Shown piece after piece: positions 7,065 to 16,342 of a stretch of DNA of 29,262 nt; positions within the stretch are counted from its first letter, which is position 1, and every line of letters starts with the position of its first letter. The stretch lies in NCBI RefSeq assembly GCF_018260405.1, contig NZ_JAGLBG010000029.1, positions 1 to 29,262 on the forward strand, written 5' to 3'. The notes beneath the pieces were generated by a model. That model saw nothing but the letters and a program-made list of their open reading frames with translations, ran no database searches and was not told the DNA's origin. Both the position numbers and the translations under genes were made by a program. Source of the DNA: Deinococcus sp. GTDB taxonomy: Bacteria; Deinococcota; Deinococci; Deinococcales; Deinococcaceae.

Positions 7065-7232
7065 TACGGACTGCCGTCTGTGTCGTTGACCAGCCGCAAA
7101 GACACCGGGTGGCCAACTTCACGCCCGACAGTCCGGTGTGCCTCTGCTTGATCTGCTTGATCTGCGGCGCAGCCCTACGAACCGGCTCGAGTTGAACGGT
7201 TTTTGCAGACTATTCCACCCGAGTCTGTATTA
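7065..7232 (+). repeat. Composite dispersed repeat, most complete copy
   Basis: The left part (7065 to about 7185) runs from TACGGACTGCCGTCTGT through CACCGGGTGGCC to CTGCGGCGCAGC. It matches 18070-18187. The right part (about 7186-7232) has CGAGTTGAACGGTTTTTGCA with ACCCGAGTCTGTATTA and matches 4995-5053. TGATCTGCT is tandemly doubled inside. The copy ends eight bases from the infB stop. The two parts also occur alone elsewhere, so this copy shows how the modules join. Confidence 0.75.
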
Positions 7233-7239
7233 CGCCTGC

Positions 7240-9135
<1,896 letters not shown>

Positions 9136-9205
9136 GCTCACCTCCGGTGAGTCCCGCCGCCTGGCCCGGCACGCAACCGGGCCAGAAAGGAGCGGGATAA
9201 AAAGA

Positions 9206-9496
9206 TCAGGTTGTCATCTGCTGATCCGGTTGTGGGTCATCGCGTTTTAAAAGGCTCTGAGCCACGTCAGGGGCTTTGGCACCAAAAGCGCGCCGCAGCT
9301 TTTTTTCCTGCCAGCACGCCGGAGAATCGGCGCACACGTACACGCCACGCCCGCTGCGGCGCCGCTGCTGCACGCTCCAGCCCTGCGGGGTGCGGGTCAG
9401 GCGCAGGAGTTGGCCCTGCGGCCTTTTGCTGCGGCAGGCCACGCAGGTCCGTTCAGGACTGTGCCTGGGCGGTTCGGGCAAATTCGGTGTACTCAA
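9206..9496 (-). CDS. ylxR: YlxR-family RNA-binding protein
   Basis: This 96-residue basic protein carries the DUF448 signature: RTCVACRSKRPQ near residue 16 and the strand GRGVYVC near 49, with paired cysteines. YlxR proteins bind RNA, and in Firmicutes the homologue (RnpM) modulates RNase P. The start codon is TTG 9496, seven bases after GAGAGGT. It sits between nusA (24-base gap) and infB, the normal place for this family. The L7Ae-like YlxQ gene often found next to it is absent. The family is clear; the role in this organism is inferred. Confidence 0.88.
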   Translation of the reverse strand: MSTPNLPEPPRHSPERTCVACRSKRPQGQLLRLTRTPQGWSVQQRRRSGRGVYVCADSPACWQEKKLRRAFGAKAPDVAQSLLKRDDPQPDQQMTT

Positions 9497-9520
9497 GCGG
9501 CTAACCTCTCAGGCCCCAGC

Positions 9521-10711
<1,191 letters not shown>

Positions 10712-10817
10712 TATTTACCTCGTGCGCTGGGCCGCAACTTGCGGTGCGCGGGGTTTGTGGAGCAAAAGACGTGACTTAGAGAACAAACCCCTGCTTGAAC
10801 TCCGGGCCACGGTCTAT

Positions 10818-11282
10818 TTACCGGTGTCGGTCAGGAAACTCGGCCAGATGTGCCTGAATCTCGCTGGCCTTTAGGGTGACCTCTTCGTCTCCAACGCTGA
10901 AGGTCACGTCGTCGCCCTGCACGGCTTTGATCGGGGCAGTGAAGGTCTGTTCGGCAGTCTTGACCCTGGCCTTGAGGCCCACCATGCGCTCGAAATGCCG
11001 GGCACGGGTCAGGGGCCGCTTGGAACCGGGCGACTCGAATTCCAGGCGGTACTCGCCCGCCACCGGGTCGACACGGTCGAATTCGGCCTCGGCGGCGCGG
11101 CTGGCGGCAATGATGTCTTCCATCGTCACGGGCTGCTCATCCAGGCGGTCGATTCTGACCAGGACGATATGTTCCCCGCCCTGGTGCTGCTGCTGAACTT
11201 CCAGCACCTCGAAGCCCAGGGGCCGCACGGCGTCATCGGCCATGCTCTGAAGTTTTAAGTTGTCGGCTGCGTTGTTATTCAT
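10818..11282 (-). CDS. rimP: Ribosome maturation factor RimP
   Basis: RimP assists assembly of the 30S subunit. The 154-residue protein shows PLGFEVLEVQ (about 21-30), the segment YRLEFESPGSKRPLTRARHFERMVG typical of the family (LEVSSPGxxRPL), and a C-terminal SH3-like part (VGLKARVKT...VTLKASEI). The start is not certain. At ATG 11282 a TACAAT box directly abuts the codon, leaving no room for a leaderless start. The next ATG (11243) would remove most of the first helix. ATG 11282, translated from the longer leader transcript starting near 11391, is preferred. It is first in the nusA operon. Confidence 0.93.
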   Translation of the reverse strand: MNNNAADNLKLQSMADDAVRPLGFEVLEVQQQHQGGEHIVLVRIDRLDEQPVTMEDIIAASRAAEAEFDRVDPVAGEYRLEFESPGSKRPLTRARHFERMVGLKARVKTAEQTFTAPIKAVQGDDVTFSVGDEEVTLKASEIQAHLAEFPDRHR

Positions 11283-11288
11283 ATTGTA
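11283..11288 (-). promoter_or_regulatory. -10-like TACAAT abutting the rimP start codon
   Basis: TACAAT lies directly against ATG 11282. If active, it would start RNA inside the gene and shorten RimP or give an untranslated 5' end. It may be chance. Confidence 0.25.
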
Positions 11289-11329
11289 TCGGCCCAGACC
11301 TGCGGGCCACTGCTACCACCCCCTCCAAG

Positions 11330-11374
11330 AAAAAAGGGGGGCCTCCTCCGCAACCATCTGGACTGGGCCACCCC
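11330..11374 (-). terminator. Intrinsic terminator in the rimP-nusA leader (candidate attenuator)
   Basis: On the minus strand GGGGTGGCC (11374-11366) pairs with GGCCCCCC (11343-11336) with one bulged T, followed by six T. It lies between the TATAAT promoter at 11398 and the rimP start. A CCTC-GGAA-GAGG hairpin just upstream overlaps its 5' arm, and a later GGCCC/GGGCC pair (11291-11308) could compete. In Bacillus subtilis NusA-dependent termination in the leader is known to control its own operon, so autoregulation is plausible here. Confidence 0.55.
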
Positions 11375-11397
11375 TCTTCCGAGGAATTACGCTTCCG

Positions 11398-11403
11398 ATT
11401 ATA
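11398..11403 (-). promoter_or_regulatory. -10 box (TATAAT) of the rimP-nusA-ylxR-infB operon
   Basis: A perfect TATAAT on the minus strand would start RNA near 11391, giving a leader of about 110 nt. No good -35 lies 16-18 bases upstream: the 17-base position reads GGGTTG, and TTGTCC is only 14 bases away. Confidence 0.5.
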
Positions 11404-11891
11404 CGCGATAGGCCGCAGGACAACCCGCAGGCTGTCACAAAAGGGGCACGGAGGCAGCGAAAGCAGCCATGACAGGACCTGATGTGCCGATGCAGCGCCT
11501 CAATGCTACCGAGCATTTGGCAAAAAGAAGTTGCCTCGTGACCCCCTCACCCTTTGCTTCGCAAGGCCCTCTCCTACAAGGGGCTGAGTGGTGCTGAAAA
11601 ATCTCTCATGATTCAGGACAGTGCAGTTTCGACAAATGGATCGCCCGATGAATGCGAGGTTTTTAACCCCTCCATCCTTGCGTGGGACTGGTACAACTCG
11701 CACCGCGAGCGGCTGGGACTCGCAGAGCGCGAAGCGAGGGGGGTAACGCGAAGTGCGTTCCAGTAAGCAAATTCTGTTTTATGAGTAAGATTTCGGCATC
11801 ACTCAGCCCAAAAGGAGCGATAGTCGGAACAGCACTTTCTTTACGCTTTACGCAGAATGCTGTAACTCTTGCGGCCAGACCTCGTTCGTGC
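11404..11891. other. 488-base gene-free region between minC and the rimP promoter
   Basis: No supported gene was found; the 60-70-codon frames here lie in repeat sequence. Its main content is the inverted pair of arms at 11581-11617 and 11774-11809. Between them are several self-complementary runs such as CTCGCAGAGCGCGAAGCGAG. I see no terminator for minC. Confidence 0.5.
11581..11809. repeat. 229-base element with 36-bp imperfect inverted ends
   Basis: GGGCTGAGTGGTGCTGAAAA at 11581 and GGGCTGAGTGATGCCGAAAT read inward from 11809 on the minus strand start two arms that match at 27 of 36 positions. This could be a miniature transposon-like element or two head-to-head copies of one small repeat. 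No frame inside looks like a protein. Confidence 0.5.
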
Positions 11892-12521
11892 TCACCTCTG
11901 GACGTCGATGACGATCATGCCGCCGCTGAGGGAGGCGCGTTCGGTGCGCTCGTTGCCTTCCATCCGGCGCATGTTGCTGCTGCCCTCGGGAGAGCGGGCC
12001 AGCGCGTCGCCAATCCGAATCTGGGGGCTGGCAATGGGCCGCGCCCAAACGATGGCGTTTTCATATCCGCCGTAGCCCGCGTGCGCGACACCCCGTAGCG
12101 CCCCGGTAACGATCACGTCGCCGCCCGCGATCAGCTCAGCTCCCGGATTCACGTCGCCCAGCACCACCACGCTTCCCTTGTACTCTCCACGGAACCCGGC
12201 TCGGACATTGTGCGGCACGATAACGGTCTGGGCGCTGGGCAATTCGGGGTCCTCCTGGGGCGCACGCTCGGGCACAGCCGCACCGTTGGCGGAAGTAACC
12301 GTTACGCGCGGCGCACGCACCCGCCCCGGCGTACCGCCAGCCGCGCGAATGGCCGAGAGCGCGACTTCCAGCGCTTCCGGATGGGTGTCCCCGGCGATTT
12401 CAATCGTGACGCTGGTCGCCAGGAGGTCCGAATAGTTTTCAAGACTGTGGGCGACCGAACTAGCCGTATCGCCCGGCTCAAGGAGGAGATTCAGGCCACC
12501 AAGCGTGCCACGGAGCTTCAT
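11892..12521 (-). CDS. minC: Septum site-determining protein MinC
   Basis: MinC inhibits FtsZ polymerisation away from midcell, recruited by MinD. The 209-residue protein has an N-terminal domain starting MKLRGTLGGLNLLLE. A Pro/Ala/Glu-rich linker lies near 75-95. The C-terminal beta-helix carries the family signature GDVNPGAELIAGGDVIVTGALRGVAHAG. ATG 12521 is chosen because TACTAT ends seven bases before it; the upstream ATG at 12530 is part of that box region. minD and minE are not adjacent. It follows the acyl-CoA dehydrogenase gene by 64 bases but has its own promoter. Confidence 0.93.
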   Translation of the reverse strand: MKLRGTLGGLNLLLEPGDTASSVAHSLENYSDLLATSVTIEIAGDTHPEALEVALSAIRAAGGTPGRVRAPRVTVTSANGAAVPERAPQEDPELPSAQTVIVPHNVRAGFRGEYKGSVVVLGDVNPGAELIAGGDVIVTGALRGVAHAGYGGYENAIVWARPIASPQIRIGDALARSPEGSSNMRRMEGNERTERASLSGGMIVIDVQR

Positions 12522-12528
12522 GCTGCGC

Positions 12529-12534
12529 ATAGTA
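12529..12534 (-). promoter_or_regulatory. -10 box (TACTAT) of minC
   Basis: TACTAT on the minus strand is seven bases before ATG 12521 and sets the start codon of a leaderless transcript. Confidence 0.6.
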
Positions 12535-12585
12535 ACGTCTCACGGCATCATCAGAGACAGGCCGGGGGCGCGGCCTACCTGGAGC

Positions 12586-13764
12586 CTACCTGGAAACGTA
12601 TTCGGCAAACACTGCCCGGCTGATGACCAGTTGCTGAATCTCACTGGTGCCCTCATAGATTTCGGTGATCTTGGCGTCGCGGTACAGGCGCTCGACGGGG
12701 TAGTCGCGGCTGTAGCCGTTGCCCCCTAGAATTTGCACGGCGTCGCGGGTCACGTCCACCGCCGCCTCACTCGCCAGCAGCTTGGCGATGCTGGCTTCCT
12801 TGCCAAACGGCTGGCCCTGATCCTTGAGCCACGCGGCTTTAAGGGCCACCAGCCGGGCACTTTCGATACGGGCGGCCATCCGCGCCACCTTGAAACTCAC
12901 GCCCTCGAACTCACGCAATTTTTGACCGAACTGCTCACGCTCGCAGGCGTAGCGGGCCGCGTGTTCCATAGCTGCGCGGGCAATTCCGAGCGCCTGCATG
13001 GCGATGCCAATGCGCCCGCTATCCAGGCTCGCCAGCGCGATGATCAGCCCCTCGCCCTCGCCGCCGACCATGTTGGCCTGGGGCACGCGCACGCTCCCAA
13101 AATGAACCGTGGTGGTCTGGGAAGCGTGCAGCCCCATTTTCTCCTCGGGCTTGCCGAAAGACAGGCCCGGCGCGCCGTCCTCGACGATAAAGCAGCTGAT
13201 GCCCCTGGCCCCAGGCCCACCCGTCCGCGCCATAACCAGATACGTCTGGGCCTGCCCGCCGGACGTGATCCAGGCTTTGGTGCCGTCCAGTACCCAGCTG
13301 TCGCCGTCGCGCCCGGCTTTCAGGCGCAGGCTCGCCGCGTCGCTGCCCGCTTCGGGTTCGGTGAGGCAAAACGCCCCGATATGCTGCCCGGTCGCCAGCG
13401 GTTTCAGGTATCGTTCGCGCTGGTCGTCGGTGCCGTAGCGCAAAATCATCTGTTCGGGCAGGCCGTTTTGCACGCTGACCACTACCGCGACACTGGCGTC
13501 CGCCGCCGCGATTTCCTCCAGACACAGGGCGTAGGTCACGTTGTCCAGGCCCGCGCCGCCCCACTGTTCGGGCACGGTGGCTCCCAGCAGGCCCAGGTCG
13601 GCCAGCCCGCGCAGCTGCTCACGCGGATACTCGCCACTGCGGTCGAATTCGGCGGCGCGTGGGGCGATTTCGGCGCGGCAGTAGTCGCGGACATGCTGCA
13701 CGATCAGGCGCTGGTCACTCTTCAGCCCAAAGCTCATGCCCGTTTCCGGCTGGATAGTGGTCAT
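12586..13764 (-). CDS. Acyl-CoA dehydrogenase
   Basis: The 392-residue FAD enzyme oxidises acyl-CoA to enoyl-CoA and passes electrons to ETF. The signatures are GAFCLTEPEAGSDAASL (about 130-146), a substrate-loop region with WITSGGQA, and near the C-terminus ILGGNGYSRDYPVERLYRDAKITEIYEGTSEIQ. The Glu of YEGTSEIQ is in the usual catalytic-base position of short-chain members. Butyryl- or branched-chain acyl-CoA are likely substrates, but the sequence does not settle this. The start follows TACCCT by six bases (leaderless). It lies upstream of minC without an obvious functional link. Confidence 0.92.
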   Translation of the reverse strand: MTTIQPETGMSFGLKSDQRLIVQHVRDYCRAEIAPRAAEFDRSGEYPREQLRGLADLGLLGATVPEQWGGAGLDNVTYALCLEEIAAADASVAVVVSVQNGLPEQMILRYGTDDQRERYLKPLATGQHIGAFCLTEPEAGSDAASLRLKAGRDGDSWVLDGTKAWITSGGQAQTYLVMARTGGPGARGISCFIVEDGAPGLSFGKPEEKMGLHASQTTTVHFGSVRVPQANMVGGEGEGLIIALASLDSGRIGIAMQALGIARAAMEHAARYACEREQFGQKLREFEGVSFKVARMAARIESARLVALKAAWLKDQGQPFGKEASIAKLLASEAAVDVTRDAVQILGGNGYSRDYPVERLYRDAKITEIYEGTSEIQQLVISRAVFAEYVSR

Positions 13765-13770
13765 AGATTC

Positions 13771-13776
13771 AGGGTA
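13771..13776 (-). promoter_or_regulatory. -10 box (TACCCT) of the acyl-CoA dehydrogenase
   Basis: TACCCT on the minus strand is six bases before ATG 13764. TTGTCC lies 19 bases upstream, a little far for a standard -35. Confidence 0.5.
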
Positions 13777-13901
13777 GCAAACGGGCAGCAGCCCCGGACA
13801 ACGAACGGCAGGGCCTCATCACGGAGCCAGCCATGACTCCCAGGGCCAATTGCGTATTTTCGGCAGCAAAAAGACTAGGGACAACCAAGTTTGCCCAAAG
13901 A

Positions 13902-13942
13902 TAACCCGAGCGGACTCGTAGAGCTGCGCCGCAGAGCGAGTA
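13902..13942 (-). repeat. Fragment of the composite dispersed repeat
   Basis: On the minus strand it reads TACTCGCTCTGCGGCGCAGC, then TCTACGAGTCCGCTCGGGTTA. This bridges the two modules seen apart at 18070-18187 and 4995-5053, and together at 7065-7232. Confidence 0.6.
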
Positions 13943-13965
13943 TGGGAAAGTATGGGAAAAGGTGC

Positions 13966-14016
13966 GGCCCAGTGTGAGTGTAGGCCCAGTGTGAGTGTAG
14001 GGCCAGTGTGAGTGTA
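13966..14016. repeat. 17-base tandem repeat, three units
   Basis: GGCCCAGTGTGAGTGTA is repeated at 13966, 13983 and 14000, the last unit with one change (C to G). On the minus strand each unit contains TACACT, a -10-like hexamer, so the array offers three evenly spaced promoter-like boxes. Confidence 0.85.
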
Positions 14017-14216
14017 GGAATAGCCTGGTGGTTGGGTCATCCCTACACGGTCACTTGGTCGCACCTAGCCGCACCTGCCACACTCCCCCACAAAGTCCAG
14101 AACAGCCCAGCAGGTTTCCCCGTTTACGACTGCCCAGACGAAGTGCAAAAGCAAAACGGCGGCCATGGACAGGCCAGTTGAACTGTGTTCTGGATGTTTC
14201 TGACCTCCGGCGCAGT

Positions 14217-14462
14217 TCAGATCAGCGCTTCCCGCAGCGCTTCTTCAATGCCGCGCCCGCGCCAGCCAGTTTCGATCGCCTGGACTTCACCGCCCTCCCA
14301 GCGCAGGTGTACGCCGATTACCGCGCCGCCAGCAATAGCCAATGCCGCCGCAACCAGGGTGTCCAGCGGCGCAGCGGGGCAAAGTTTCACAGCGGCCTGG
14401 CGCAGCGCCGGGGCCAGGGGCAGAGGCGGACAGGTCACACGGACGCGGGCAGGCAGATTCAC
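14217..14462 (-). CDS. Small protein of unknown function
   Basis: The frame encodes 81 residues from GTG 14462, seven bases after a TAGAAT box; the longer frame to 14489 would begin upstream of that box. It contains LPARVRVTCPPLPLAPALRQ, then an Ala/Val-rich central stretch (LVAAALAIAGGAVIGVHL) and a helical acidic C-terminus. The central stretch is hydrophobic but short and may be a buried strand-helix. I do not recognise the family. It is divergent from the small membrane protein gene, with facing promoter boxes. Confidence 0.6.
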   Translation of the reverse strand: MNLPARVRVTCPPLPLAPALRQAAVKLCPAAPLDTLVAAALAIAGGAVIGVHLRWEGGEVQAIETGWRGRGIEEALREALI

Positions 14463-14469
14463 GCCCCCG

Positions 14470-14475
14470 ATTCTA
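14470..14475 (-). promoter_or_regulatory. -10 box (TAGAAT) of the 81-residue unknown
   Basis: TAGAAT on the minus strand is seven bases before GTG 14462, so a leaderless GTG start is expected. Confidence 0.55.
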
Positions 14476-14484
14476 GCCGGAGGG

Positions 14485-14490
14485 TACACT
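14485..14490 (+). promoter_or_regulatory. -10 box (TACACT) for the small membrane protein
   Basis: TACACT lies eight bases before ATG 14499, the start of a 12-codon frame that leads into the membrane protein gene. It lies only nine bases from the divergent box at 14470-14475. Confidence 0.45.
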
Positions 14491-14498
14491 AGGCTGAC

Positions 14499-14537
14499 AT
14501 GGCCTGCCCTACCCGGAGAACCCCTTGCGTGCCCTAA
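14499..14537 (+). CDS. Possible 12-residue leader peptide
   Basis: ATG 14499 follows TACACT at leaderless distance. The frame has 12 codons and stops at TAA 14535-14537. The stop overlaps an in-frame ATG of the following membrane protein gene (TAATG), a classic coupling arrangement. The peptide, with Cys at positions 3 and 10, has no recognised function. Confidence 0.25.
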   Translation: MACPTRRTPCVP

Positions 14538-14779
14538 TGTGGCTGCTGTGCATTCTGCTGGTGCTTCTGGGCGTCGGCGTGGCCCTGCTGTCGGTCGGGG
14601 CTTACGCGCAGCTTGGCAGCAACGCGCCGCTGTGGCTCCGCTCCGTCGGCCCTATCGAAGGGGTCATCGGGGCAAAAATAGGCACCTTGGGCCTGCCCCT
14701 GTTCAACCGGGCGCTGCTGCTGTCGGTGCTGGCGAGCGCCCTGCTGGGGCTGGCAACCTACCTGCGGCCCCAGCGCTAG
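14525..14779 (+). CDS. Small two-helix membrane protein of unknown function
   Basis: The protein has 84 residues from TTG 14525, which lies six bases after GGAG, or 80 from ATG 14537, which overlaps the stop of a short upstream frame. The first 25 residues are strongly hydrophobic (MWLLCILLVLLGVGVALLSVG). A second helix lies near the end (ALLLSVLASALLGLATYL), with a polar loop between. It resembles many small inner-membrane proteins of Deinococcus. I do not recognise the family. It converges on the lipase-like gene, with only six bases between the stops. Confidence 0.6.
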   Translation: MRALMWLLCILLVLLGVGVALLSVGAYAQLGSNAPLWLRSVGPIEGVIGAKIGTLGLPLFNRALLLSVLASALLGLATYLRPQR

Positions 14780-14785
14780 ACAGCC

Positions 14786-15619
14786 TTAGGTGGCCGGAGT
14801 CCGTTCCAGCAGCCAGCTCAGAATCAGTTCGCGCACCTCGGCCCGGGCCTTGTCGTTGAGAAGTTCGTGATAACCGCCGCTGAATTCCACATAGGTCTTG
14901 TCGGCGGCGGGCAGCAGCTCGAAAAAGCGTTTGCTGCCGCGTGGGTCGGTCATCTGATCCTCGGAGCCGTGAAAGACCAGGGTCGGCAGGGTCCATTTCG
15001 GGTAGTCCTTCCAAAGCTGGGCGCTGAGCACCAGCATGGTCGCTACGCTAAGTGAAGGCACCTTACCGTGGTAAATCTGCGGGTCTTCCTCGTACAGCTG
15101 AATCTGATCAGCCTGGGTGCTCAGATGGGAGGTCGGCAGCTCGGTGACGCCCAGCCAGGGCGCGACCCTGGCAAGCAGCGGGGCCAGCTTCTTTTTGAGG
15201 GCCGGTTCGTTTTCACCGACCAGCAACGCCGGACTCGACAGGATAACCCCGTTAATACCGCGCGAATCATGGACAGCGCTGGCCGCCGAGACTAGGCCGC
15301 CCATGCTGTGGCCGAACAGAAACACGGGCAGCGCCTGACCGCGCAGGGCTTCACGCGCCCTCAGGTGGTCGGCGACCAGATCGTTCATGTCGACCACAGC
15401 CCGCCGACCTGCCGAGGTGCCGTGACCCCGCTGATCGTAGGCGTACACCGTCAGGCCGCTTTCGACCAGCGCCGGAATCAGGCCGTGATAGCCCTCGACG
15501 TAGCGCCCGACATATTCACCAAAACCGTGGGCCAGCAGCACCGCGCCGCGTGGCTGGGCTGCTGGCCACAGGTAACCGTTTACCGGCGCACCGGGCACCG
15601 TCCAGAGTTGCTTTTGCAT
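14786..15619 (-). CDS. Monoacylglycerol lipase-like alpha/beta hydrolase
   Basis: This 277-residue enzyme of the serine aminopeptidase/monoglyceride lipase group probably cleaves lipid esters such as monoacylglycerol or lysophospholipid. It has LAHGFGEYVGRY (29-40) and the YDQRGHGTSAG motif (61-71). The triad is complete: Ser105 in GHSMGG, Asp221 in HGSEDQ and His251 in GGYHELLND. There is no signal peptide, so it acts in the cytoplasm. TACACT lies five bases before ATG 15619, slightly closer than in other leaderless genes here. The substrate is inferred from the family. Confidence 0.87.
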   Translation of the reverse strand: MQKQLWTVPGAPVNGYLWPAAQPRGAVLLAHGFGEYVGRYVEGYHGLIPALVESGLTVYAYDQRGHGTSAGRRAVVDMNDLVADHLRAREALRGQALPVFLFGHSMGGLVSAASAVHDSRGINGVILSSPALLVGENEPALKKKLAPLLARVAPWLGVTELPTSHLSTQADQIQLYEEDPQIYHGKVPSLSVATMLVLSAQLWKDYPKWTLPTLVFHGSEDQMTDPRGSKRFFELLPAADKTYVEFSGGYHELLNDKARAEVRELILSWLLERTPAT

Positions 15620-15624
15620 ACGCG

Positions 15625-15630
15625 AGTGTA
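15625..15630 (-). promoter_or_regulatory. -10 box (TACACT) of the lipase-like gene
   Basis: TACACT on the minus strand is five bases before ATG 15619. No Shine-Dalgarno sequence is present. Confidence 0.45.
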
Positions 15631-15704
15631 CTCAATTGGCCGCATGAAGCGCGAATAAACGCAGATGAGATGCACCTGGCTGGCCCAGCCATCAGACTGT
15701 GACT

Positions 15705-16142
15705 ATGGCAGACATTTCAAGGAAGGCTTCGGCCCACTGGCAGGGCGACCTCATCAACGGCAAAGGCACCGTCGCCACGGAAAGCGGCGTGCTGAAAGAC
15801 GCCCAGTACAGCTTCAAGACCCGCTTCGAGCATGGCGCGGGCACCAATCCCGAGGAACTGCTGGCCTCCGCCCACGCAGGCTGCTTTACCATGCAGCTCT
15901 CGGCGCTGCTGGCAAACCACGGCCATACCGGCGTAGACCTGAACACCGAAGCCACCTGCGAGATGGAAAAGGACGGCGCGGGCTTTAAGATCAGCGCCAT
16001 GCGGCTGGTCGTGCGCGGCAAAGTCACGGGCAGCAGCCAGGAAGATTTTGAGGAGCATGTCAAGCAGGCCGCCGAAATGTGCCCCCTAAGCAAGATCATG
16101 GCGGGCAACGTGAACGTGACCCACGAAGCGATTCTGGAATAA
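15705..16142 (+). CDS. osmC: OsmC-family organic hydroperoxide peroxidase
   Basis: OsmC reduces organic hydroperoxides with a cysteine pair. The 145-residue protein has the OsmC hallmarks: GKGTVATESGVL (19-30), TRFEHGAGTNPEELLASAHAGC with the peroxidatic Cys60, and Cys126 in MCPLSK. It resembles the OsmC branch more than Ohr (which has GTNPEQLFAAGYAACF). ATG 15705 is preferred over GTG 15699 because CAGACT, a weak -10 box, ends six bases before it. A strong terminator follows. The role suits an organism that meets oxidative stress, but no stress operator is seen upstream. Confidence 0.9.
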   Translation: MADISRKASAHWQGDLINGKGTVATESGVLKDAQYSFKTRFEHGAGTNPEELLASAHAGCFTMQLSALLANHGHTGVDLNTEATCEMEKDGAGFKISAMRLVVRGKVTGSSQEDFEEHVKQAAEMCPLSKIMAGNVNVTHEAILE

Positions 16143-16151
16143 TTTTCACAT

Positions 16152-16188
16152 AAAAAAGCCGCCCCGGCCAACGCCGAGGCGGCTTTTT
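16152..16188. terminator. Strong bidirectional terminator after osmC
   Basis: AAAAAGCCGCC and GGCGGCTTTTT form a long stem with an inner CGG/CCG pair and one mismatch, with T-tracts in both directions. It starts nine bases after the osmC stop. Confidence 0.9.
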
Positions 16189-16205
16189 GGGTACGGATTC
16201 GGGAG

Positions 16206-16275
16206 TTAGAGCCGTTCTCCGAATGATGGGCACGTCGGAAAAACACCGCTGCCCCCTTCATTCTACGCCCTGCTC
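16206..16275 (-). repeat. 70-base dispersed repeat, copy 2 (inverted)
   Basis: Read on the minus strand it begins GAGCAGGGCGTAGAATGAAG and contains TTCCGACGTGCCCAT and ATTCGGAGAACGGCTCTAA. It matches copy 1 at 6570-6640. The two copies are about 9.6 kb apart in opposite orientation. Confidence 0.75.
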
Positions 16276-16293
16276 TTTCTTGTTCACTCGTTC

Positions 16294-16340
16294 CACTTTG
16301 CAAAAAGGTGGTCAAAAGAGCACCATCTTTTTGCAAAGTG
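16294..16340. repeat. 19-bp near-perfect inverted repeat after a hydrolase gene
   Basis: CACTTTGCAAAAAGGTGGT (16294-16312) and ACCATCTTTTTGCAAAGTG (16322-16340) pair with a single G-T position around a 9-base loop. It ends two bases from the hydrolase stop codon at 16343. It could be a terminator-like or REP-like 3' end structure. Confidence 0.75.
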
Positions 16341-16342
16341 CT

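Larger units (their letters stand above)
6405..7239. other. 835-base repeat-rich intergenic region between infB and argG
   Basis: No supported gene lies here; frames of 60-110 codons on both strands cross repeat sequence and look unlike proteins. From left to right it holds an inverted repeat near the argG promoter, one copy of a 71-base repeat (6570-6640), and a hairpin-bearing element bounded by a 12-bp inverted repeat (6683-6817). A minus-strand terminator (6984-7005) and a full composite repeat (7065-7232) follow. It looks like an accumulation site for small non-coding repeats. Confidence 0.6.
13777..14216. other. 440-base gene-free region with tandem repeats
   Basis: No gene is supported. 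It contains a fragment of the composite repeat (13902-13942), a doubled TATGGGAAAG (13941-13960) and a 17-base tandem repeat (13966-14016). TGAACTG (about 14179) and CAGTTCA (14213-14219) are inverted around the 3' end of the next minus-strand gene and could form a hairpin there. Confidence 0.5.

Noticed and set aside
11330..11391. T-box in the rimP leader
   Set aside because: GGGTGGCCC is only a partial match, and the operon is not of the aminoacylation or amino-acid type.
11554..11766. 70-codon frame in the minC-rimP gap
   Set aside because: It lies within the element with inverted arms; no promoter box or Shine-Dalgarno sequence stands before it.
12733..13836. Open frame of 367 codons on the plus strand
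   Set aside because: It is antisense to the acyl-CoA dehydrogenase.
13966..14016. CRISPR array
   Set aside because: The 17-base units are directly tandem with no spacers, and there are no cas genes.
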